The notes under the pieces: model-generated
Databases searched by the model: none
What the model was told of the DNA's origin: nothing
The model's input: only the letters and a program-made list of their open reading frames with translations
Assembly (NCBI RefSeq): GCF_013386765.1
Contig: NZ_JACARE010000003.1
Coordinates: 312,855-376,854, forward strand
Direction of reading: 5' to 3'
Length of the DNA: 64,000 bases
DNA from: Pseudomonas yamanorum
GTDB lineage: Bacteria > Pseudomonadota > Gammaproteobacteria > Pseudomonadales > Pseudomonadaceae
Shown: one piece after another, positions 1-7,937 of the stretch
How the letters are laid out: the number at the start of each line of letters is the position of its first letter
Numbering within the stretch: position 1 is the stretch's first letter
Made by a program: the position numbers and the translations under genes

Positions 1-270
1 TTGCTGATCCTCGACGAGGCCACCTCGGCGCTGGACACCGAGTCGGAGCGCCATATCCAGGCGGCCCTCGACAAAGTCATGCAAGGCCGTACGACCCTGG
101 TGATTGCCCACCGCCTGTCGACCATCGAGAAAGCCGACCTGATCCTGGTGATGGACGATGGCCGGATTGTCGAGCGCGGTACCCACGGCGAACTGCTGGC
201 GCAAAACGGTTATTACGCCCGCCTGCATGCCATGGGCCTGGACGAGCCGGTCCCGGCCGACATCACCTGA
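1..270 (+). CDS. msbA: Lipid A export ABC transporter ATP-binding/permease protein MsbA, C-terminal end (5' partial)
   Basis: Only the last 89 codons are in the window. They are the C-terminal half of an ABC nucleotide-binding domain: the Walker B and D-loop ([12 protein letters not shown]) come at once, followed by the H-loop (IAHRLS) and the usual tail of the exporter family. MsbA flips lipid A-core across the inner membrane using ATP. The assignment to MsbA rather than another exporter rests mainly on the neighbour hldE, a pairing conserved in Pseudomonas. The gene begins upstream of base 1, so the TTG at base 1 is an internal codon and not a start. Confidence 0.85.
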   Translation: MLILDEATSALDTESERHIQAALDKVMQGRTTLVIAHRLSTIEKADLILVMDDGRIVERGTHGELLAQNGYYARLHAMGLDEPVPADIT

Positions 271-272
271 CC

Positions 273-359
273 TGTAGGAGCCGGCTTGCCGGCGATGGCC
301 TCACCGCGGTTGCACTGAAAAACCGCAGTGACCGCATCGCCGGCAAGCCGGCTCCTACA
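273..359. repeat. REP doublet (GGAGCCGGCTTGCCGGCGAT type)
   Basis: Two copies of a roughly 25-base REP unit lie head to head between msbA and hldE. The left arm begins TGTAGGAGCCGGC and the right arm ends GCCGGCTCCTACA, with about 35 bases between. Each arm is itself a hairpin (GCCGGCTTGCCGGC). Typical Pseudomonas REP/REPIN layout. Confidence 0.85.
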
Positions 360-426
360 TTGCACAAGCCTTTGACAACCCTGTGGTAATATCGCGCCCC
401 TGTTCATTTTGTATGTGGGTTGCTCC

Positions 427-1848
427 ATGAAGTTGTCCATGCCGCGATTCGATCAAGCCCCTGTCTTGGTGGTCGGCGATGTCATGCTCGACCGTTACTG
501 GCATGGCGGTACCTCACGGATTTCCCCTGAGGCACCGGTACCGGTAGTCAAGGTCGAGCAAATCGAAGACCGTCCAGGTGGCGCTGCCAACGTTGCCCTC
601 AATATTGCCGCCCTCGGCGCCCCGGCCTCCCTGGTGGGTGTGACCGGCGACGACGAAGCCGCCGACAGCCTGGCCAACAGCCTGCGCGGTGCGGGTGTGC
701 GTGCGCTGTTTCAGCGCATCCCGCATCAGCCGACCATCGTCAAGCTGCGGGTGATGAGTCGTCACCAGCAACTGCTGCGTATCGATTTTGAAGAACCCTT
801 CGCCACCGATGCCCTGGCCCTCAGTGCCCAGGTCGATGAGTTGCTCGAAGGCATCAAGGTGCTGGTACTGTCCGACTACGGCAAAGGCGCCTTGAGAAAT
901 CACCAGATGCTGATCCAGGCCGCCAAGGCCCGTGGCATTCCGGTGCTGGCGGATCCCAAGGGCAAGGACTTCTCGATTTATCGGGGCGCCAGCCTGATCA
1001 CGCCGAACCTCAGCGAATTTGAAGCCATCGTCGGCGGCTGTGTCGATGAGCACGAACTGGTGACCAAGGGCGCCAAGCTCATGGCTGACCTCGACCTCGG
1101 CGCCTTGCTGGTGACCCGTGGTGAACACGGCATGACCTTGTTGCGTCCCGATCAGCCAGCCATGCACCTGCCCGCGCGTGCCCGTGAAGTGTTTGACGTG
1201 ACCGGTGCCGGCGACACGGTGATTTCCACCCTGGCCGCCTCCATTGCCGCCGGTGAAGAGCTGCCCCACGCGGTGGCCCTGGCCAATCTTGCGGCGGGCA
1301 TTGTGGTTGGCAAGTTGGGTACGGCCGCCATCAGCGCACCTGAGCTGCGCCGCGCGATCCAGCGGTCCGAAGGTTCGGAGCGCGGCGTGCTGAGTCTTGA
1401 ACAATTGCTGCTGGCGATTGACGATGCCCGCGCCCATAACGAGAGCATTGTCTTCACCAATGGCTGCTTCGATATTCTCCACGCCGGCCACGTGACCTAC
1501 CTGGAACAGGCGCGGGCCCAGGGCGATCGTTTGATCGTGGCGGTCAACGATGATGCGTCGGTCAGTCGCTTGAAAGGGCCGGGCCGTCCGATCAACAGTG
1601 TCGACCGTCGCATGGCGGTGCTGGCGGGTCTGGGCGCGGTGGACTGGGTGATCAGCTTTGCCGAGGCGACCCCGGAAAACCTGCTGGCCCAGGTCAAGCC
1701 GGACGTGTTGGTCAAGGGTGGGGATTATTCGGTCGACCAGGTGGTGGGTGCCGATATCGTCAGTGCCTATGGCGGCAAGGTCAAAGTGTTGGGGTTGGTG
1801 GAAAACAGCTCGACCACGGCGATTGTGGAAAAGATCCGCAGCAACTGA
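427..1848 (+). CDS. hldE: Bifunctional D-glycero-beta-D-manno-heptose-7-phosphate kinase / heptose-1-phosphate adenylyltransferase
   Basis: HldE carries out two steps in making ADP-heptose for the inner core of lipopolysaccharide: phosphorylation of heptose-7-phosphate, then adenylylation of heptose-1-phosphate. The 473-residue protein has the expected two domains. Residues 1 to about 318 are a PfkB/ribokinase-type kinase with GGAANVALN near residue 50 and the catalytic DVTGAGDT near 257. From about residue 340 comes a cytidylyltransferase-like domain with FTNGCFDILHAGH, containing the HxGH nucleotide-binding motif. The ATG at 427 matches the usual family N-terminus; a longer reading from 409 only adds six unlikely residues. 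It follows msbA after a REP doublet, which fits a shared role in LPS assembly. Confidence 0.96.
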   Translation: MKLSMPRFDQAPVLVVGDVMLDRYWHGGTSRISPEAPVPVVKVEQIEDRPGGAANVALNIAALGAPASLVGVTGDDEAADSLANSLRGAGVRALFQRIPHQPTIVKLRVMSRHQQLLRIDFEEPFATDALALSAQVDELLEGIKVLVLSDYGKGALRNHQMLIQAAKARGIPVLADPKGKDFSIYRGASLITPNLSEFEAIVGGCVDEHELVTKGAKLMADLDLGALLVTRGEHGMTLLRPDQPAMHLPARAREVFDVTGAGDTVISTLAASIAAGEELPHAVALANLAAGIVVGKLGTAAISAPELRRAIQRSEGSERGVLSLEQLLLAIDDARAHNESIVFTNGCFDILHAGHVTYLEQARAQGDRLIVAVNDDASVSRLKGPGRPINSVDRRMAVLAGLGAVDWVISFAEATPENLLAQVKPDVLVKGGDYSVDQVVGADIVSAYGGKVKVLGLVENSSTTAIVEKIRSN

Positions 1849-1861
1849 GGCAAAAACCAAC

Positions 1862-1948
1862 TGTGGGAGCTGGCTTGCCTGCGATAGCCTCAACTCGGTA
1901 TCACTGATACACCGAGGCGGCTGCATCGCAGGCAAGCCAGCTCCCACA
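1862..1948. repeat. REP doublet (GGGAGCTGGCTTGCCTGCGAT type)
   Basis: Inverted pair of REP units in the convergent gap between hldE and the leftward gene at 1975. The left arm starts TGTGGGAGCTGGCTTGCC and the right arm ends GGCAAGCCAGCTCCCACA. The inner part contains a second short inverted repeat (CTCGGT/ACCGAG). Confidence 0.85.
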
Positions 1949-1974
1949 TTGTTGGGTGGTGCTTGTGGCTCCGG

Positions 1975-2943
1975 TTACTGCTTTGCCTTCTTCTTCGGCA
2001 CGATCCTGCGCAAGATCTGCCGCGCCTTACCGGTCAACCGCTTCAGTTTCGACTCTTTCTCGGGCGCGCTCAGCCCCTGTTGCCGCAGCCAATCCTTCCA
2101 CCGGATCCGCTCGTCGCGCACGATCCAGCCTTCCTGCTGGGCAAAGCTCTCTGCCAGGTACAACCCTCGCGTACTCGCCGGATACAGCTGATCCTTTTTC
2201 AAGGTGTACAGCTCCGCACACGGCTGCCCGTCTTTCAGCGGCATCAGGTACAGGTCCGGACGCTGACGGTCCAGGCGTGCCACCAGTTGATCACCCTCCA
2301 GGCGCTCATCCACATGAAACAGACTCAGGGACTTGGCCTCCTTGGGGACTTCCAGGCGCAAGTCATAAATCAGTTGCAGCGAAGCCGTTGGCAGATGCAC
2401 GTAGGCCCGGGGTCGCTCAATCAATTGCATGGTGGCGCAGCGTACCGGGCGGGCCGCTCCGGACAACGGCGAAAGACGAAACGGCAATGCTTCGCGGTAG
2501 TGCAGGGCAGATGAGTAGGGGGCCGGTAGCCAAGTGTCGTTGAAGCGCCCGCCCAGCCAGCCTTCCGGGGTTTCCAGCAGGCATTCCTCGGCGATTTCCT
2601 GGATGGCGGTGTGCAGTGGCAGGTTCAGTTCGTGGGCCGGCACATACCCGGAGATCAGCTTGAGCACCACATCGCCGCGGTCTTGCCGGCGCTGGCGCAC
2701 CAGCACCCAGTAATCGCGATTTTGCCAGTGCAGGGTCAGGCGCACCGAGACGCCCAGGTTGGCCAACTCCAGCACAAAACGCTCAGTGTCTTTCACTTCC
2801 ACCGGCTTGCGCCGCTGCAGGGTCTGGGCGAAGTTGAGCGGCATGCCGACGCTCTGGTAACTCAAGCCTTCGGGCGTGGCTTCGACATGCAGCGGCAGTG
2901 TTTTAAAGTTACTCGGGTTTTTTCTAATGAGCGTTCGCGCCAT
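1975..2943 (-). CDS. Conserved hypothetical protein with a degenerate Nudix-like box
   Basis: A 322-residue soluble protein. Relatives in Pseudomonas genomes are, as I recall, often labelled 'metal ABC transporter ATPase', but I see no Walker A P-loop, signature or Walker B motif, so that name is not supported. Residues 99-123 resemble a Nudix box: G99-x5-E105, then Q115-E-I-A-E-E120 where REUxEE is expected. The spacer is two residues longer than canonical, Arg is Gln, and the Gly after EE is missing. The C-terminal 40 residues are rich in Lys and Arg. The start at 2943 is preceded by AAGGAG at a good distance. The gene ends a leftward trio (oxidoreductase, aldo/keto reductase, this gene). 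Function unknown. Confidence 0.8.
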   Translation of the reverse strand: MARTLIRKNPSNFKTLPLHVEATPEGLSYQSVGMPLNFAQTLQRRKPVEVKDTERFVLELANLGVSVRLTLHWQNRDYWVLVRQRRQDRGDVVLKLISGYVPAHELNLPLHTAIQEIAEECLLETPEGWLGGRFNDTWLPAPYSSALHYREALPFRLSPLSGAARPVRCATMQLIERPRAYVHLPTASLQLIYDLRLEVPKEAKSLSLFHVDERLEGDQLVARLDRQRPDLYLMPLKDGQPCAELYTLKKDQLYPASTRGLYLAESFAQQEGWIVRDERIRWKDWLRQQGLSAPEKESKLKRLTGKARQILRRIVPKKKAKQ

Positions 2944-2984
2944 GTCGGCTCCTTCTTGCGTCGGGGTCGGCCGCGTCGGCGGCA

Positions 2985-3797
2985 TCAGAGTTGGCGAATG
3001 ACCTTGGCAGCGGTCGCTACGTTGTGAGCGAGGTGCAGCGGATTAATGGTCCCGACAATAGCACTGGCGACGCCAGTTTGCGCAAACAACAACGTGAAAC
3101 TCGCGTGAATTGGATCCACTCCTGATTCCAGGCAGACATGGCCACTGGCTAGCGCCTTTTTCACCAGGATGCCTTTGCCGTGGGCGGCCGCATAATCAAT
3201 GACGGCTTTTTCGGCCTGTTCGTTCAGATTGTAGGTGACCATGGCGCAATCGCCCTGTTCCAGAGCCTTTACGCCGCCCTCGACGGTTTTTCCGGAGAAA
3301 CCGAAACCGCGAATCTTGCCCTCGCGCTTGAGGTCCGCCAGGGTCTGGTAAACCTCGCAATCATTGAGGATATGCAGGTCGTTGCCGTCAGAGTGCACCA
3401 GCACCAGGTCGATAAAATCCGTTTCCAGTCGTTTCAGGCTGCGTTCGACGGACAGCCGGGTATGGGCCGCGCTGAAATCATGGTGGGACACGCCTTCGGT
3501 AAATTCTTCGCCCACCTTGCTGACAATCACCCAGTCCTGGCGCTGGCCGCGCAACAGTGGGCCGAGGCGTTCTTCGCTGCGGCCGTAGGCGGGCGCGGTA
3601 TCGATCAGGTTGATGCCCAACTGGCGGGCCTGGCGCAGCAGCATCCGCGCCGCATCGTCATCAGGAATCTGGAAGCCACTGGGGTATTTCACCCCTTGGT
3701 CGCGGCCCAGCTTGACGGTGCCCAGGCCCAGCGGCGAGACCAGCAGGCCGGTGCTGCCCAGCGGGCGGTGGAGGTCGTGCAGGGTCGGCAGGCTCAT
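2985..3797 (-). CDS. Aldo/keto reductase family protein
   Basis: A 270-residue (alpha/beta)8 aldo/keto reductase that probably reduces a carbonyl substrate with NADPH. Visible family features are the N-terminal LGxGTVKLG strand, NLIDTAPAYG with catalytic Asp66 and Tyr71, and Lys94 in VSKVGEEF. The substrate cannot be told from sequence. Its start overlaps the end of the upstream FAD oxidoreductase gene by four bases (ATGA), and its stop lies 41 bases before the next gene, so the three are very likely one operon. The shared transcript with a FAD-dependent oxidoreductase suggests a small catabolic or detoxifying redox module. Confidence 0.88.
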   Translation of the reverse strand: MSLPTLHDLHRPLGSTGLLVSPLGLGTVKLGRDQGVKYPSGFQIPDDDAARMLLRQARQLGINLIDTAPAYGRSEERLGPLLRGQRQDWVIVSKVGEEFTEGVSHHDFSAAHTRLSVERSLKRLETDFIDLVLVHSDGNDLHILNDCEVYQTLADLKREGKIRGFGFSGKTVEGGVKALEQGDCAMVTYNLNEQAEKAVIDYAAAHGKGILVKKALASGHVCLESGVDPIHASFTLLFAQTGVASAIVGTINPLHLAHNVATAAKVIRQL

Positions 3798-4969
3798 GGT
3801 AGCAGTTGCTCCCAGGCGGGTTGGGCGATAGCGGGTTTCGGCAGTTCGGGCAGTTTTTCGTGGGGGCCTGGCTTGATGCCGTCACGCTCCAGCGCATGGA
3901 TCACCCGGTCGGTGAAGTCCGGCGCCAGTGCCAACTTGGTCGGCCAGCCCACCAGCAGGCGGTCCTGTTCGGCAAGGAAGGCGTTGTCCGGGCGTGTCAG
4001 CCCCGACTGCAGCGGCTCGGCGCGGTCGACGCGCAGGGTGGCCCACTGGGTCTGGCTCATGTCGATCCAGGGCAGCAGCTGTGCCAGTTCTTTTTGGGCG
4101 GTGGCGATCTGTTGCTCCGGAGTACGGGCCACCCCTTCGGCCTCGGCGATATCGCCGCCCAGGTACCACACCCAATTGCCATCGGCCGCCGGGTGCGTGG
4201 TCACGGTGATGCGCGGCTTGGTGCCGCCACCCAGGCAATGAGCGTACAGCGGCTTCAGGCCGGGGCCCTTGGCAATGATCATGTGCAGCGGCCGGCGTTG
4301 CATGGCGGGCTGGGTCTGGCCCAGGGCGCTGAGCAGGTCGGCAGTACCGCCACCGGCGCTGAGGACGATGCGTTGGGCGCGGATCTCGCGGCCATCGACC
4401 TTCAGGCCGACCAGTGTGCCGTCTTCCAGCAACGGTTCGATATGCTCACCGGCCAGCAGGCCGTCGCCAGCGAGTTGCGCCAGGCGTTCGATCAGGCTCG
4501 GGACGTCGATCACCAACTCGGCCAGGCGATAGACCTTGCCCTTGAAGCGACGGTCTTGCAGGGCCGGCGGCAGGTCGTCGCCCTTTACCTGGTCGACGCG
4601 GCCACGCACGGCCTTGCTGGCGAAGAAACTGGTGAGATTGCCGGCGAGGGTTCCCGGCGACCACAAGTAGTGGGCTTCGGACAGCAGGCGCACGCCGGAG
4701 AGATCCAGCTCACCGTTGCCCGCCAGGGCTTCGCGCCAGCGACGGGGCATGTCGGCGATGGCTTCCGAGGCGCCGGTGAGGGCGCCGTGCAGCGCGTATT
4801 TCGCACCGCCATGGATGATCCCCTGGGACTTCACGCTTTGCCCGCCACCGAGGGTGGCGCTTTCCACCAGCACCGTGGAAAAACCCTGGCGACGCAGGCG
4901 CGCATTGAGCCAGAGGCCGGCAACCCCGGCGCCGACAATCAGAACGTCGGTGGAAATAACGGATGGCAT
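3794..4969 (-). CDS. FAD-dependent oxidoreductase (DAO/GlpA-like)
   Basis: A 391-residue flavoprotein of the glycerol-3-phosphate dehydrogenase/D-amino-acid oxidase superfamily. The Rossmann dinucleotide motif is at the very N-terminus (LIVGAGVAGLW), followed by a DAO-type body with SQGIIHGGAKYAL and VLSAGGGTADLL. There is no signal peptide or obvious membrane segment, so it is probably cytoplasmic. It is the first gene of a leftward set with an aldo/keto reductase and a hypothetical gene; overlap with the next gene is four bases. The substrate is unknown. Confidence 0.87.
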   Translation of the reverse strand: MPSVISTDVLIVGAGVAGLWLNARLRRQGFSTVLVESATLGGGQSVKSQGIIHGGAKYALHGALTGASEAIADMPRRWREALAGNGELDLSGVRLLSEAHYLWSPGTLAGNLTSFFASKAVRGRVDQVKGDDLPPALQDRRFKGKVYRLAELVIDVPSLIERLAQLAGDGLLAGEHIEPLLEDGTLVGLKVDGREIRAQRIVLSAGGGTADLLSALGQTQPAMQRRPLHMIIAKGPGLKPLYAHCLGGGTKPRITVTTHPAADGNWVWYLGGDIAEAEGVARTPEQQIATAQKELAQLLPWIDMSQTQWATLRVDRAEPLQSGLTRPDNAFLAEQDRLLVGWPTKLALAPDFTDRVIHALERDGIKPGPHEKLPELPKPAIAQPAWEQLLP

Positions 4970-5091
4970 GCAGCGACCTCAGTGTTCAAGACAGGCTGCG
5001 CAGTATACAGACTCATGTCATGCACACTGTAGGCGCTGTCGAGTGAAACGAGGCTGCGAATCTCAGCTTCACTTGAGTCTGGCGTGAACGA

Positions 5092-5427
5092 TCAGTGGCC
5101 GGCGGTTTTCGAGAACAACTGAATCACCACCACCCCCAGCACAATCAGGCCCATCCCCAGCATCGCCGGGACATCCAGTTTCTGCCCGTAGATAAACAGC
5201 GCGGCGATGCTGACCATCACGATGCCCATCCCGGCCCACACCGCATACGCGACGCCCACCGGCACGGTGCGCACCACCAGTGTGAGCATCCAGAAGGCCA
5301 CGCCATAGCCGACGATCACCAGCAGCAGCGGGATCGGCGTGCTGAAACCCTTGATCGCTTTCATGGAAACGGTGGCGATCACTTCCGAGCAAATGGCAAT
5401 GGCCAGGTAATAGTAGGCGGCGTTCAT
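5092..5427 (-). CDS. Small multidrug resistance (SMR/EmrE-type) transporter
   Basis: A 110-residue, four-helix inner-membrane protein. The conserved SMR glutamate lies in the first helix (AIAICSEVIATVSMKA) and the typical YAVWAGMGIV segment follows in helix 3, as in EmrE/SugE relatives. Such proteins work as dimers and exchange cationic drugs or guanidinium for protons; EmrE-like and Gdx-like activity cannot be separated with certainty here. The ATG at 5427 was chosen because GAGGAA precedes it and the shorter N-terminus matches the family. It is divergent from a LysR-family gene across 200 bases, a common regulator/target layout. Confidence 0.9.
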   Translation of the reverse strand: MNAAYYYLAIAICSEVIATVSMKAIKGFSTPIPLLLVIVGYGVAFWMLTLVVRTVPVGVAYAVWAGMGIVMVSIAALFIYGQKLDVPAMLGMGLIVLGVVVIQLFSKTAGH

Positions 5428-5455
5428 GGGGTATTCCTCGGAGTTGGGGTTCAAC

Positions 5456-5555
5456 TGTAGGAGCGAGCTTGCTCGCGAAAATCGTCAACGATAACGCAGC
5501 GCATCTGGTTTAACGCGGCGCTCTCTGGTTTTTCGCGAGCAAGCTCGCTCCTGCA
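5456..5555. repeat. REP doublet (GGAGCGAGCTTGCTCGCGAA type)
   Basis: Head-to-head REP pair in the divergent gap between the SMR gene and the LysR gene. The left arm is TGTAGGAGCGAGCTTGCTCG and the right arm ends CGAGCAAGCTCGCTCCTGCA. It lies where promoters of both genes would be expected, which is less usual for REP elements than a convergent gap. Confidence 0.85.
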
Positions 5556-5627
5556 AAGGTCGGCATTCTAGCGACTTGCCAGATGCGGTAAAGTCATTAC
5601 CTATCCGAATTTAAGATGGGTTGAACC

Positions 5628-6518
5628 ATGAGCGTGCAATGGAGCCTTGAGCAGATGCGTCTGTTTGTCAGCGTCGCCGAGCAGCGTTCGTTTTCGGCGG
5701 TGGCGCGGGACCAGCGCCGGGCGCAGTCGGCAGTCAGCAATGGGATTGCCCTGTTGGAGGCGGACCTGGGTGTGTGCCTGTTTGATCGCAGCAGCGGCCG
5801 GCAGCCCCGCTTGACCGAGGCAGGCACCGCGTTGCTTGAAGAGGCGCGGGAAGTCTTGCGTCAGTGCGAGCGCCTGAATGGCCGTGCCTTGTCGTTGATG
5901 CGGGGGGAAGAAGCCCGCCTGCGCCTGGCCCAGGATGAGGCCATGCTCTATCAGCCGGTGCTCGATAGCCTCGAATCGCTGGCGGGAAAATTTCCCAGCC
6001 TGGAGGTGCAGTTGTCCAGCGCCGCCCAAGGCGATGTAGCGCGCAAACTGGTGGAGCGCAAGGCCGATCTGGGCCTGCTGTTCTACCACGATCAAATCCC
6101 CGAAGCCTTGGAGCGCCGGGTGCTGGGCAGTGTGGAGATGGTGACCGTGTGCGGCATCGGTCATCCCATGGCCAGGGAAAAGTTCGTGGATTGCCAGCGC
6201 CTGGCACAGTTTCGCCAGTTGCTGATGGCGACCCAGACCAGCGTGTATCCCGGGAGTGAGGCCGCCAGCCCGCAAGTGTGGCGTGCTGATAGCTTCTACG
6301 TGCTGGCCGAATGGCTGGCGCGCGGCCTGGGTTGGGCCTGGTTGCCACGGCATGTGGTGCAGTACCCGGCCTATCAGAACCAGATGGTCGAACTGAACAG
6401 CGAATGGACCCCGCCGGCTCTGGTGGTGGAACTGGTGTGGCGTCGCGATGAGCCCCTCGGCCCGGCCGCGCGTTTCCTCGCCGAACGTTTTGCCGAGTGC
6501 TTGCAGGCGATCGACTGA
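5628..6518 (+). CDS. LysR-family transcriptional regulator
   Basis: A 296-residue LysR-type regulator. Residues 1-60 form the winged helix-turn-helix (MRLFVSVAEQRSFSAVARDQ, then SAVSNGIALLEADLG). The remainder is the periplasmic-binding-protein-like effector domain. It is divergent from the SMR transporter and directly upstream of waaA, with only 23 bases between its stop and the waaA start. Regulation of the SMR gene is a plausible inference from position; the effector is unknown. Confidence 0.9.
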   Translation: MSVQWSLEQMRLFVSVAEQRSFSAVARDQRRAQSAVSNGIALLEADLGVCLFDRSSGRQPRLTEAGTALLEEAREVLRQCERLNGRALSLMRGEEARLRLAQDEAMLYQPVLDSLESLAGKFPSLEVQLSSAAQGDVARKLVERKADLGLLFYHDQIPEALERRVLGSVEMVTVCGIGHPMAREKFVDCQRLAQFRQLLMATQTSVYPGSEAASPQVWRADSFYVLAEWLARGLGWAWLPRHVVQYPAYQNQMVELNSEWTPPALVVELVWRRDEPLGPAARFLAERFAECLQAID

Positions 6519-6541
6519 AAAAGCCGATAAACTCCGCCGCC

Positions 6542-7819
6542 ATGAATAGAACTCTCTACAGCTGTCTGTTTTACCTGGCGCTGCCGTTGGTGGCTTTACG
6601 TCTGTGGCTGCGGGCCCGCAAGGCGCCGGCTTACGCCAAGCGCGTGGGTGAGCGCTTTTCCTGGGGCTTGCCGGTGATGCAACCCGGCGGAATCTGGGTG
6701 CATGCGGTATCGGTGGGCGAAAGCATCGCCGCCGCGCCGATGATTCGCGGGCTGCTGGAACGTTATCCACAGCTGCCGATCACGGTCACCTGCATGACGC
6801 CCACCGGTTCCGAGCGCATCCAGGCGCTGTTCGCCAACGAGCCGCGCATCCAGCATTGCTACCTGCCGTACGATTTGCCCTGTGCAGCCAAGCGTTTTCT
6901 TGATCGTGTGCAGCCGAAACTGGCGGTGATCATGGAAACTGAACTGTGGCCCAATCATATTCACCAGTGCGCCAAACGCGGGATTCCTGTGGCATTGGCT
7001 AACGCACGGCTGTCGGCGCGTTCGGCCAAGGGCTACGGGCGTTTCGCCAAGCTGACCGCGCCGATGCTGGCGGAAATGAGCCTGTTTGCCGTCCAGACCG
7101 AAACCGAGGCCGAGCGTTTTCGCAGCCTGGGTGCACGGCCCGAGACGGTCGAGGTCACCGGCTCGATCAAGTTCGACCTGACCATCGACCCGCAACTTTT
7201 GGAGCGCGCTGCCGCCTTGCGTGAGCAATGGCACGCCAGCGAACGCCCGGTGTGGATCGCCGCCAGTACCCACGAAGGCGAAGATGAAGTGGTACTCGCC
7301 GCCCATCGCCAATTGCTCGCCAGCTACCCCAATGCCTTGCTGATCCTGGTGCCGCGGCATCAGGAGCGCTTCAACCCGATGTTCGAGTTGTGCCAGCAAC
7401 AGGGTTTCGCTACGGTGCGCCGCTCCAACGGCGAGGCAGTGACCGCGCAAACCTCGGTGTTGCTGGGGGACACCATGGGCGAGTTACTGTTTTTGTATGC
7501 GTTGGCCGATAGCGCGTTTGTCGGCGGAAGCCTGGTGGCCACCGGCGGGCATAACCCGCTGGAGCCGGCGGCCTTGGCCAAGCCGGTTATCTGTGGGCCC
7601 CACGTGTTCAACTTCCTTGAAATCAGCGCGATGATGCGCGACGCCGGCGCGTTGCAGGAAGTGGACGATGCCGAAGGTTTGGCGGTGGCGGTGCAGCGCT
7701 TGTTCGAGCTGCCGCAGGACGCGCAGAAGATGGGGCAGGCGGGGCTGGCGGTGATGCGCGCCAATCAGGGCGCGTTGAAGCGTTTGCTGGATGGGTTGGG
7801 CAGACTGCTCAACCACTGA
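6542..7819 (+). CDS. waaA: 3-deoxy-D-manno-octulosonic acid (Kdo) transferase
   Basis: WaaA (KdtA) transfers Kdo from CMP-Kdo to the lipid A precursor at the inner membrane, the first step of LPS core assembly. The 425-residue protein has an N-terminal hydrophobic anchor, the GT30 segment GGIWVHAVSVGESIAAAP with the conserved glutamate, METELWPNH, and the GGHNPLEPAA motif of the C-terminal nucleotide-binding half. The ATG at 6542 gives the usual family N-terminus (MNRTLYSC). It continues the LPS theme of msbA and hldE. Confidence 0.95.
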   Translation: MNRTLYSCLFYLALPLVALRLWLRARKAPAYAKRVGERFSWGLPVMQPGGIWVHAVSVGESIAAAPMIRGLLERYPQLPITVTCMTPTGSERIQALFANEPRIQHCYLPYDLPCAAKRFLDRVQPKLAVIMETELWPNHIHQCAKRGIPVALANARLSARSAKGYGRFAKLTAPMLAEMSLFAVQTETEAERFRSLGARPETVEVTGSIKFDLTIDPQLLERAAALREQWHASERPVWIAASTHEGEDEVVLAAHRQLLASYPNALLILVPRHQERFNPMFELCQQQGFATVRRSNGEAVTAQTSVLLGDTMGELLFLYALADSAFVGGSLVATGGHNPLEPAALAKPVICGPHVFNFLEISAMMRDAGALQEVDDAEGLAVAVQRLFELPQDAQKMGQAGLAVMRANQGALKRLLDGLGRLLNH

Positions 7820-7833
7820 CAACACACATCAAA

Positions 7834-7920
7834 TGTGGGAGCTGGCTTGCCTGCGATACAGACGCCTCGGTACATCAGTCAAACCGAGGTGATGCAATCG
7901 CAGGCAAGCCAGCTCCCACA
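7834..7920. repeat. REP doublet (GGGAGCTGGCTTGCCTGCGAT type)
   Basis: Inverted REP pair in the convergent gap between waaA and the TolC-like gene. The left arm starts TGTGGGAGCTGGCTTGCC; the right arm is its complement. It almost fills the gap. It could also act as a bidirectional stem-loop that stabilises or ends both messages, but no U-run follows. Confidence 0.85.
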
Positions 7921-7937
7921 TGGTTTATGTGTTGTCT

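Noticed and set aside
372..392. TTGACA at 372 with TAATAT at 387 as an hldE promoter
   Set aside because: The spacer is only 9 bases, too short for sigma-70. TAATAT may serve as an extended -10 (TGG before it), but no fitting -35 is seen.
514..1947. A 477-codon minus-strand open frame opposite hldE
   Set aside because: Antisense to hldE and running into the REP doublet; no protein motifs.
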